A stretch of DNA of 64,000 bases from Grifola frondosa. Its lineage: Eukaryota; Basidiomycota; Agaricomycetes; Polyporales; Grifolaceae. The translations under genes and the position numbers were made by a program. Position 1 is the stretch's first letter; each line of letters begins with the position of its first letter. The stretch covers positions 248,001-312,000 of the forward strand of contig LUGG01000015.1 of the NCBI GenBank assembly GCA_001683735.1. The letters run 5' to 3'. Shown here piece by piece: positions 36,180 through 46,601 of the stretch. The notes under the pieces were generated by a model. That model ran no database searches and was not told where the DNA came from. It saw only the letters and a program-made list of their open reading frames with translations.

Positions 36180-37574
36180 ATGTCAGGATACGAACTCTTT
36201 GGCGTGATAACAGGCATACTTGGGATTGTTGGGCTTTGCCCCATGGTCCTGTCTTTTTTGGAAGGTCAACTGCCTTCAGCGAGGCTTCGGGAACTGGATG
36301 AAACACTCTCCGACACGTCATCCCTATTTCGTTCCGTCACAGAAGAGGGCCTTCTGACAAACACGACCTTCCTCATTCAAACAGAGAGTGGGCTGGCTGA
36401 GTAAGTGGTTGTCTGCCATAAGAACGATAGCGTTGATGTGTTCTTCAGGATGCATTGGCGTGCCGGCGAACTACGCGCGAAGACTCATACTGCTACAACC
36501 ACGATTAAAGAATTCAAAGCGTTAATGAATGGTCTATCGCACAAGATATCTTTGCTGTCCGCAGAAGTGAAGGATCTTCGCGCGGCTATCTCCGTCAGTG
36601 TTGACTTGCGCGGTCATTCGTAAATCTGCTGAGTTCACTACCAGACTACTAGTGCTAAAGAGCGAGACAAACTTTTAGGTAGACAAGTACCACCGAATAA
36701 TGATACTACACTGCCATTGGGCTGTGAAATCGGCACGAGATTGTCTACTGGGCATTCAGGTTAGCGTGCAGCTTTGTACTAAGTTAGCGCGATCTTATGA
36801 TTGCTTATTCAGAAGACAGTGCATGCACTATCCCATATCATCACAAGCCAACCGGTCCAAGACAGCCTGTTCCTAGCCTTCCGTATCCTCCGCCTGCTGT
36901 TGCCAAACGTGCGTTGAGACTTATCCTCTCTCATACATTACTGCCGATGATATTCATGATTGCACGCCAGATTCATATTCTCATTATCATTCTCTTGCGA
37001 GACATGAGTTGTGCATATCTTTGGATGCTCCGAATTCATTGCAGAATGATGTTTGTGACTCTACCGAAGTTGAGAGCCATGGATGGTTCCACTCACCTGC
37101 CTTCTCCGGTCCTACACATACTTCCCAGGGAGATCGCTATGATCAATTTAACTGGAAGGTCATAGCGCCTTCGCACACTCTCCATTCGTCCTCCGCACAT
37201 GACGTACCAGCCACTAGTTCCAATGCAGTTCCGTCTGTGTCGGCATCGTCCCCAAGTCTTCCTAGGATAGACACATCTCCAGACACACCTGCTCGGGAAA
37301 CCCCTTGCTTCGTTGTCTTGCGAAGTGGCCGCCGCCATAAATCACGCATGCTATTAATTTCGACACACCATTCGCTCCTAAGACTGATGCAGCGTGGTTA
37401 CCAGATTTCAGTGGCACGGGACACTCCCGCCGCAAAGATCGTTCACAGGCAGAAGAAGTTAATGACACAAGTAAGTCACCTTTGCGAAAGACATCGGAGA
37501 GGGATCTATCACAGGACTCCATGACTGGATGTTTATGTATTGGTGGTGTAACATCATCAGCTTTCCGTATATGA
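36180..37574 (+). CDS. Helical membrane-type protein (HeLo-like?), pair 1
   Basis: Starts at 36180 with a hydrophobic helix (LFGVITGILGIVGLCPMVLSF). An amphipathic helical region (LRELDETLSDTSSLFRSV) and a coiled-coil-like segment (EFKALMNGLSHKISLLSAEV) follow, making an N-terminal domain of about 130 residues. The layout is reminiscent of HeLo/SesA-type N-terminal domains of fungal cell-death proteins, which begin with a similar hydrophobic helix and a helical bundle; this is by pattern only. The C-terminal two thirds are Pro/Ser/His-rich and poorly conserved against the paralogue at 41029. Several introns are clear. A frame change near 37330-37350 is needed to reach the natural-looking end at 37574 (TAG-free alternative frame). 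Confidence 0.6.
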
Positions 37575-39413
37575 TAATTGTTTACCAGGTTGTGAGAAAG
37601 CGGACCTTATCTAATACGCATCAATCTGCGCCGTGTCTCTTGTATTCATATATGCTTGTTACGTGGTACAGCCGGTCTCCTGGATGATGAAAGTGCAGTG
37701 ACGATGGACATGTCTCAAAACATATACAAATGCATACAAGATTGGGCCGAAAGAACAGATCTTTACTGTACACATGATTTGAGCGATGTTGTGAACGCCC
37801 ATTGGTAGTCTGGCGGAGGCGAAAGGCCTTGCAGATATCAAGGGATTTTTTGTTTCAAAGATATGAACCATGAAATGGTCGACTCGGAAGCGCCAGTGTG
37901 GTGCGTGTGCATGGCATTACGACGGCGTCAATTTTCCTATGCCCTTTGTTTTTTTTTTTTCTTTGCGTTCCACCGTGGCTACCGCACATCTGTCGATGCG
38001 TGATTATTCGGTCCAACCTACCGTGCCTGATAGTGATACATAGCCTGTGCTTCGAATTCTTCCGACATACCCGTTCAACTATTGGTTGTTTATCTACCGC
38101 CGTCATCTCGCACCCATCGGTGTTGTTGTTTCACGGTCAGCCGAAAATATTGTGGATGGCAGGCCGCGCCTCACCTGTTGTCCATCATACTAATGTTCCG
38201 AATAGCGCATATGATACGGGTTGCCATATTTTGGGAAGTAATCCTGTCGCCATAAAAAAATGCTCATCTGAACTCCTCACAGCGAACCTCTGAACGTCCG
38301 TTCCTAATCCAGGAGACTCCTTTATGTATTTTAGCGTCTTAAGTGAACACTATCATCGGTGGTTGAATGCGGTCCGCGGAGCTGCGATATTGAGACGAGC
38401 GTTGGTTTTACCTGACGTATTGTCTCGGTGCATTGATACGTCCTCTTCGTTTTGTTCATTCATGTAATTTGATCGGCACGTACCTCAGCTTCCGAGAACA
38501 TCAGCGTACAGCTACAATTGGTCATATTCTGACAGCGAGGAGGTTTCAGTCTCCAGGACATACATATAAGAGCAGGGTATCTCCAATCTGCTAGAGCATT
38601 GAGTCCCGCATCTTTTGAACTACCCCATACTATGTCATCCGCGGTCGGCGACGAAGTTCGACAAGTAATGTGCTCGTACAATTTTTCGTTGACTATTCGC
38701 GCAATTCTCTCTGGTTACTTATATAGGGCACGCCTAGTTTTGTTCATGGAAGAAGACCACACGACGGCGCAAAGGTGCGATGCTTTCTGTGCTCACTAGG
38801 GCGCGGATTGGGGCGAGGTCACAATCGAGATTCCTGCTTCAGTTACACAGAAAACCGATTCGTAAAGCACGTTAACTGCGAAGAGCTTTCGAAAATGTGT
38901 ATGCCGCGCGGAATACATGCGTCACTACCCGAAGCGCGATGTGGCGGTGCGCATGATTTGCAAAATCTGAACTTTTGGTCCGAGATCCTAGAGTGATACC
39001 AATTTATGCGTTCTAAAACGCGGGAGGAGCATTGAACCCTACTTGACTTCGAAGAAATATGCTATATTTTGAGAAGATCCGGAGTAACTTATCTATCTAC
39101 AAGTTATCATCGAACAACCACGAATATCACAGTACATGCTTACAGTATTGAAATGCCAGTGTACGGACAGCTTGTCTTGAGTTAGGTGCGCACCTATGAC
39201 AAGGTATCTGATCTTCGAGCACCAGTCGTACATAATGCAGTCCAAATGAATATAAAAATAGCCCACGGGCGTAAAGGGGTAACCTTCTAGGACATATGCT
39301 GGTGGTAAGGGCAGAAATGATGCAAAAAACTGGATATATAATAGATCTAGAAATACCGCGATTAGAACAATTAGTGACGACATCGAAGGTGAAAGTAACT
39401 TCACGTATGATAG
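37575..39413. other. Spacer between the two duplicated pairs
   Basis: About 1.8 kb with no supported gene. It has a T-rich run near 37950-37960 and scattered short frames without family resemblance. It may contain remnants of sequence carried by the duplication. Confidence 0.5.
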
Positions 39414-40746
39414 TCACGAAACCAAACGCTTGAGGTGATAAATCCCTTCGCGAGCAACAGCCACAGTGTCGTATACCACGCGCTCCGGGGCTGACTCTGT
39501 CCGTGATCGCAATCGCCAGCGCAATAGAGGATTATCAAGTTGAGCACGGATGGCTTCGAACATCGCCAGCGCATGTTCGGCTGAGAGACGTTGAGAAGGG
39601 TCCGTATCTTTCATAGCGTCTATCAGTGGTTGAAAAGCATCCAAGCCATGGTACTTCTAGTACAGTCGTTATTACGAGACATATTAAGATGAAACATGGA
39701 CAAACTTGGAGAAATCGTTTGTCATAAAGGTTTCCCAAGGCGAAAACATCAACCTTGAACGCGTCGTATGGGATTTCGGATGACAGCTCTGGCGCGTCCT
39801 TATCTCTTCCTATTCGACCTACTACAAAGGTCGAGGCGTCTTCGGGAAAGTGTATCGATAGTTCAAAGTCAATGAAGAAATATCGGACCGGGTGGTCTAT
39901 ACGAGCCAGTGGCTGGACGTCGAAGATAGCGTCTTGCGAGTAATTGTAGCGCATCGGATGGTGTCCTTTCGGAAACAGTGGCCGACCATCCATCATGATA
40001 TTAGCTGCAGCACAATCTCTTTTCAATATTAGATGACAAAAACTATGAAGTGAACGTGACATTCACCTGTGTGCAACCCGGTGACTGTGCAAAAAATGCA
40101 GACCCTATACAGAGTAGGCAAATCAAAGATGACATGGACGTCGAGACATACCTCTAGCATCTGTCTCATGAAGTCAACCACTTCACCAACTGCACCGAAG
40201 TCGGGGTTATCGAAAGGCCGTAGATATGGCATGAACATAAGGGAGATATTGTTGTCAAGTGGATCAGGAACGACGTCGAGGGCAGGTACGCAATGGTTGA
40301 TGGGTAACCGGAGAGTGTCTGGCGATGTCAAGAAACGCGCCATACGTATCTCATCTTTATCATTTGGAACCCGCTTAATCGCCACTTGGAATCCGTCCCT
40401 CAGACGTGTGGCATCAATGACATGGTAAACCTACGCGCGATTCAGAAGTTGTGTCAAAGTGACCACACCATCGGTCGAGGTCAAAGTCGCTTACGTTCAA
40501 TGAGATGGAGTCTTCGCAGAACATTGGGTCCAGATTTGTTCCTAGCCAGGACGGAGTCCACCCCGGCGAATAGCGAGTTCTCAATCTATACCCCAGAGAG
40601 TCCAGATGAGTATAACGATCTCGCCAAAATTTCTCTGCAGGGCTCAGACTATAGCGTCCCTTCTGCGTGGCTTCTGCATATCGCTGTGCTTCTGCAGATG
40701 AGACTACTGCATAGGAAGGTAGTCGCTGAGTGTGATTACTAGTCAT
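39414..40746 (-). CDS. Kinase-like protein, copy 2 of a duplicated divergent pair
   Basis: Paralogue of 34513-35841 with the same five-exon layout. Start at 40746 (MTSNHTQRLPSY). The N-terminal module has SLSPAEKFWRDR, YSPGWTPSWLG and FCEDSI. Kinase elements are VAIKRV (beta-3 Lys), an exon junction giving SHRVAHRDCAAANIMMD (HRD and catalytic-loop Asn intact), FFIDFELS (DFE at the DFG position), APELSSEIPYDAFKVDVFAL (APE and F-helix) and the conserved C-terminal tail ending at 39414. Introns are visible at about 39660-39707 and 40022-40066. Active-site residues are present; the Phe-Glu variant of DFG is unusual. Likely a partner of the divergent gene at 41029. Confidence 0.82.
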
Positions 40747-41028
40747 TGATAGATTTGTGGAACGCCAGGCGCCAATTCCAATCAGCGCGTGTTGGTTGTT
40801 GTCGGTTGTTGTTGGCTATGTGCGATGCAAATATTGCCAAGATCTAGCGAACGTGTCCACCGCGCTTGAACAACATGTTAACGCAGACGGTCCTTTCTGA
40901 AGCCAGTGCTTGCAGGTGGCATCATGGCAGCTATGCCCATTGCAAGCCTTGCTGCTCCGCAAATACACTCATCACATCTCAACCAGCCTTGAGAGTTAAC
41001 ATACTCCTCCCTCCGCCATCAGCTAGCA
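40747..41028. promoter_or_regulatory. Shared promoter of divergent pair 2
   Basis: 282 bp between the two divergent start codons, the counterpart of 35842-36179. Its sequence has diverged from the first copy although the gene layout is the same. Contains a TTGTTGT-rich stretch near 40790-40815. Confidence 0.45.
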
Positions 41029-42598
41029 ATGTCGCTTGGTTTCGATATCTGGGGTGCCATTGCGGGCGCCATTGGGACTTTAAGTCTTTTTCCTATGATA
41101 TATAACCTGATCAAAAGCCAGCTACCATCTGAACGATTCAAAACCCTCCAAGAGACGATGGTGGAGACTGTTTCGCTGTTTCGCTCAGTGAACGAAGAAG
41201 GACTTTTGAAGGACGTCGACTATGTTGTTGAGACGGAGATTAAGTTGGCATTGTAAGTGTCAGAACTGCATGTTTGTACTGATACGAACTCAGCCATTGT
41301 CGACAGGCTGCACGGTGAAGTAGAAGACCTGCGACGAGCCACGCATTGCGCTACAACCTTCGTCCAGGAGTTTATGGAGATGTTAAGAGGCTTATCTCGT
41401 AGAATCTACATACTCTGCGAAGAGATCAGATCGATCCAGGCGAACATTTCGGTATAACCGTTCTTAATAGCACGTTGAATGTAACTTACAAGTTATTATC
41501 AGAATACCAGCTCCGAAGAGCGGAAGAGGCTCCTAAGTGAGGGGCATGTCCCTCGTCCAGACTCAACTCGCAGCATTTCCGGATGGTCTATATGTACCCT
41601 AAGTCGGGTTCCTCTCTTGACCACTACCACGGCCGCTGGTATGCCTTCAGGTAGACTTTCTATGAGCTCTAATGTAGATGCGGTCTAACAGAATTGTTTG
41701 CATATTTAGCAATGGCCGACACTTTCCAAAGCTACTTGCAGCCAATTGCACAAGACAGCAGCGAAATTACTTGTGATCATCCGACTACGCCGACTTGTTG
41801 GCCTGCTCCCTGTAAGCGACAATTACCCCAAATAATGTATAGCGATTGAGAATTGATTCGATATTCGATATACTCAGCGGTATGCCCTCCGGAGGCCACC
41901 TCGTCACAAATTCCGCAGAGTGAACATGGTCGTGGATGCTTTACAGATGCAAGAAATCCGTCAAATGATACCACTCACAATACCTCTGACGGCCTTCCGC
42001 GCATGCTCTCCTCGAAAAGTGACATTTGCAGAGACTCCACTGGCAAAGGTGATCCTATCACTCCCACAACTAGAACGTCCGATGCCCAACACACCGTCCT
42101 CCATGACAATCCAGAGTGCGGGATCTTACGTGATCGATACAGCGATCGGCACAATCTAGATTCCGCCCTCCACTCCGCCACCGATGTCCCTGCGACCTTT
42201 GCATGCCAACACGGCGAACTACTAATGCTCCCACCACTGTGACTGAATCCGAATTAACTCCATCAATTTGGCGGTGCACTAAGAGCTCGCATCGGACACG
42301 TACATCCTTTTCTGCCAGCCGATATCGTCGTAAAACCACCCGCTGCATGCGGTCCCGGGTGGACCGGGCTTTCCGGAAAGTCGATGACGTCGCAACAGTT
42401 CGTGACTGCTTCCGTTCTCCGTCAGCGAGGTCGACTCGCTCTATGGGTCCATTGGTCTATCCCCGCCATTCGCATCTTTTGCGAGGACCTTCGACGAGGT
42501 TGTGTGGGCACCGCAAAACAGACTGCGGTTCGCGAACTCTCCCGATGGGATCGTCAGATGATGTCTCGAAGGACGAGGAGTGGGATGACTGTGACTAG
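41029..42598 (+). CDS. Helical membrane-type protein (HeLo-like?), pair 2
   Basis: Paralogue of the gene at 36180. The N-terminus MSLGFDIWGAIAGAIG is a hydrophobic helix. It is followed by QLPSERFKTLQETMVETVSLFRSVNEEGLL, shared block by block with copy 1 (QLPSAR..LDETLSDTSSLFRSVTEEGLL). Next come a helical segment (LHGEVEDLRR, FMEMLRGLSRRIYIL) and SSEERKRLL, matching SAKERDKLL in copy 1. The rest is Pro/Ser/Thr-rich and divergent. Intron positions in the N-terminal part agree between the copies. The best C-terminus ends at 42598 (acidic DEEWDDCD) and needs one frame change near 42195; otherwise the protein ends at about 42242. Confidence 0.6.
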
Positions 42599-43111
42599 AT
42601 TGACCATTGGTATTCGTGCCTTGCAGATCCGTAGGACTGCTGCTCGGTCAGAGCGGTTTGACATATATATTTACCTGGGCTTCCGATTGTGGCCCGTATG
42701 CATGCCTCTTAGTATTCGTTTTCATCAAATTTGATACATGTGATTTCACGAAATTCATGAGTGGATAGTAACCCCTGCAGCAGTACATCATTGCCATCAA
42801 AAGACTCAAACGAATGCAATCCATACTGCCTCATAGGCCGGCATCACTGCGGAATTCCGAACTTACGGATGCAAAGGAACATGGGTTTTTGACAAGACTT
42901 TTTAACTGTTTAACAGCAAAGTGGATACGTGAATGGGAATGGTGACGAGTTCGTTGAAAACGGAGTCGATACGAAGGCATTTCAAACTTTTACTCTGCAG
43001 TCTGGCCATAGACGCAAATTTCACGATGCTTGTCAATAGAAAGGAGATCACTTTATTCCAAGAAAACTTGTCGAGATAACCATACATTGCTAGACTGAGC
43101 ACCATGAATGC
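42599..43111. other. Intergenic between convergent genes
   Basis: 3' flanks of two converging genes. No supported coding sequence. Confidence 0.6.
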
Positions 43112-44336
43112 TCAGCACACCTATAGAATTGAATCATTACAATGATGCGAACTACGGGGAACTGACTCACCGGCTGCTCGAACTCCGATTCGGTTCGAAG
43201 GGGATAATGGTTTCTCAAGAGACCTTGAAACTTCTTCGAATCCGATTGCTTTAACTTCATCAGCGTTTCAATATACTCTAATAGTCGACCTCCGATAGCG
43301 GCCTCGTGTAGCTCGATGGGGTCTGCTTGTCGAGATTGAAACACCTTCTTGTATAAGCTTTTCAAAGCCGCAAAATCGGCAGGTTTCTTGCAATTCACGA
43401 ATCCGTAATCGACAGCCACTGGAAGCGTCGGGGTTGCTTCCAGTTCCTCTTGAAGTACGAACGACTTCAATGACCATACAGATTTGAATCGAAGCGGGGA
43501 GCCCCGAAGGACATCATCCAGATGGCGAAAATCCGTTCGTAATCCTTTAGACTCGAAGAGAGCGAGAAGGGTCGACGATTCGTAGGCGGCATAAAATTCC
43601 TTGAAAGTGCATTTCCGGCGGACGAGCATTTGGTATTGACGACCCAGTTCCATCTCCTCCTCCTCATCAAAGCAAACGCAGAAGCCAAAATTCCGCCACG
43701 CGGCGAGACCAGGACCAGGATGCCACCTGGATATGACCAGGCGGTAGAAAAGATGACAATCCCGTTCATATTCGGGCATGAGTGCTAGCTTTGCTTCGAT
43801 CTCCTCTGCTGTATCCGTGATTGCACCTCCAGTGAACTGCCACGCTTTGGTAACCGTGCTCGTGACCATTTCGCGTTGCCGATCGGGTGATCCATCAAGA
43901 ACGTACTGGTTCTCCAAAAACCATGGATAGTAACCTCCCCGGACGACTCCGGCACCTTCTCAAACGTCGCCTTGATTTCCTCTATGAGTCTACCACTCGT
44001 CCGCCACTTATGCAACCTCTTCGGTGGCACATCCATATACTTGATCAAGCCGATGTAGAGTCCGAGGAGCTTCGACCTGTTCTCCGAAGTGAACGCCTTA
44101 GTGAAACCATAGTCGTCGCAAGTCTGCTGGTGACTCGGAAGGAGATTGTCGTAGACTGCACGACCAAGACGGTCGGCGGTCGTTATGGGACGGCGTGGGT
44201 TGCAGTCAACGATATGGTAAGCCCAATGGGTTTTCTGACACGACTTGTTGCAATACCAGGTTTTATGACACCCGGAACAGACAAGGAGTTTTGTAGCATC
44301 CAACTCTTCGCCGCATCCGTTACAGCGACGCAGCAT
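43112..44336 (-). CDS. MYND-type zinc-finger protein
   Basis: The start at 44336 leads directly into a MYND finger (CNGCGEELDATKLLVCSGC then WYCNKSCQKTHW...HIVDC), a protein-interaction zinc module with the expected Cys/His pattern. The remaining about 340 residues have no recognised domain. One intron at 43121-43170 adds the last codons before the stop at 43112. The frame breaks at a T5 run (minus strand, about 43915). One more T gives an uninterrupted protein of 391 residues, so this is most likely an assembly error. Such MYND proteins are numerous in Agaricomycetes. Function unknown. Confidence 0.85.
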
Positions 44337-45139
44337 AGCAAGAAGTAACAGAATGTCAAGGGTGATGTAACAAGAGCTTCAAGTTTGACGATAACCGTTC
44401 TTTAAGAAAGAAAACATGAAGGCCTATCGCAGGAAGACAACATACGGCTTACGCTTTGGCTATACCGAGATTCACCAGCTTTCTGCGTGAGAGACGGAGA
44501 GAAGAGCCTGAAAAGCGCTACAGCGTCAATCTAATGCTCCGGATCATTAGCTTCTACTTATGCCTCATGTAGACACTCACGCGCTTCCCATAAAGATACT
44601 CAACGATCACAACATTACACAATCCACTACAAACACAAGCTTGGATTATGACATAGAATGCGCATAAGTACATTTAACTTGTGTAGCAAATCCGAGGTGT
44701 GAGAGAATAAATCTGCTGGCAAGTTAGTCACACAATATCAGCAACCCATGAAATTTACTCAACTTGGACGTTGGGGGTATTAAAATTGTCTGATTTTTGT
44801 ATCAAGCGTAGAGTCCTGGACTGGCATGATGGTTGTCTTGTTAATTGCATTTGCGTACGGCTGTCTTGTCGCGACATGTCACGATCACGAGATCTAGGCG
44901 CGTACGGTGACCGTTGTAGTACTAGTAGGTGCGTGTTGTTCTCGAAAATCCATCAGCTCTGGCAACGTTGTCCTTTCACTCCAATCTCCTGAACAGGTTT
45001 GCGAAGCGATGTTGTCCTGGCGCCCTTGTTGAATACACTTCAAACAACGTTGCAAACATCCTTGTTCATACTTCAGCGTTGAGCTTGCTTGCTTTAAATC
45101 AACCCGCAGCAGTCGCGACACCATGTGGAATTCCACAAC
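44337..45139. other. Intergenic between divergent genes
   Basis: Upstream region of both the MYND gene (-) and the hypothetical (+). No supported frame. Confidence 0.5.
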
Positions 45140-46339
45140 ATGGACGAGCTTATCGAACGCGTCATCTTCATCCTCTCTCTCTGCGATAATAAATATTTCG
45201 ATCTCCTCAATCGCCGCCTGGAGAGGCTCTACTACGATCTCGAGATTGAACGGCTCCAAGAGGCACAAAATCTCTCAGAGATATGCTCGTATTTCAATCA
45301 TGTCACTCATCTTGGAATCCTTGCTGACCGCCTAGCCGAATCCGAGAAAGTGGTCGAATTTATTCGATACTTGTGCTTCTTGGCGCTCTATTCTGGCCAT
45401 CTCACCAAACAGTGGATCATAGCACCCGCATGGGCTTCATGCAGATGGCTCGCTGCCTCCGACATGCGGCGCGGGTTCAAGACTTTTGGCAGGGACGTCT
45501 TCGACTTTGTCGTCGCGTTGTTCAGAAAGCCCCCTTCCGAGTACGCGAGCGAAGCCCATCACAAGAGCCTTTTGGAGAGACGTCGAGTTTGTATCAAATC
45601 CTACGGACCCACGAGGATTCGATTGCACCTCATCCCCATGCCGCCTCCGAATCCTGGGTGAGTCAGACATGTTACATCCGCCCTTTCGGCTGACAGAGCG
45701 ATGTCACTTTTCGTTTCATCACGTAGTCTGGTACGCGTGAGGTACTATGCAGATATTATGTCCATGTTCCCGGGGTCGCAGACACCCCGCGGGGAGGAGG
45801 ATCTGTTCGCCGACATTCCTCTTGAGCCGAACGGGGACCTCAATCTTCGTCTCATCAAACGCTTATGGGGACTCCACAACTTCTATGTCAGTTTCGTGCT
45901 TACCCTCATTTTATCATCGCTGACAATCAGCATATTTGGATTATTCTGCTATTCAGCCTGTTGATTGCGAACGGCTCGATATTTTCAAACCGGGAAAGGA
46001 CGGCGTCCTCTCTGCCCTCGCACTAGCCATCTTGACACAAGACCAAGAATGCCTAAGAGTTGTCGGTACGTGCCCTAGCCCAACGAACCACTCGCATATA
46101 GCTAACTCCATTCGCTAGAACTTCCTAGCAAGGCTGTCCGTCTTGGTCGAAAAACTCGCGCGTTCGCTAAGAGAAAGTTTCGAGACGGCGTCCAAGTATG
46201 CGACCAAACGGTGGATGCCATATTCGACTTCTCGGTGATGGACCCCTTCACAAAGATCATGCGTGTGATGCTGGCGGCCTTCATCTTGGACATGCTGTGG
46301 CTTGTTCTCAGGGCTCTGACACATCTGGCGGGGTACTGA
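45140..46339 (+). CDS. Hypothetical protein with C-terminal membrane helix
   Basis: Start at 45140 (MDELIERVIF), chosen because this frame gives a long helical region (LNRRLERLYYDLEIERLQEAQNL...). A frame change near 45380-45420 leads to a basic segment. Later exons have clear borders: 45740-45886 (EDLFADIPLEPNGDLNLRLIKRLWG), an intron 45887-45956, PVDCERLDIFKPGKDG, an intron at about 46064-46118, then the last exon. The protein ends with a hydrophobic helix (MLAAFILDMLWLVLRAL) near the stop at 46339, like a tail anchor. No family recognised. Confidence 0.5.
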
Positions 46340-46601
46340 CTTTCTGACGAAGTTGGGGGGGGGGAAGAAACTACGAAGAAAGGGTGTCTGCATGTGTGAG
46401 TGATCGGACGATTCCTTCCTATATGTGGAGGTATTGGTATAAGCAGAGACGTACTATATGTATATGCTACCTATGCTTTTTATGTTTATTTCATGCGATT
46501 ATCCTCTTCTGACATTTATGACGGCACTGATGATCGCACACATTGTCTGGTCCCGCACAAATATATACGAAACTTGAGAAGTATCTCGCAGTAAACTAAT
46601 G

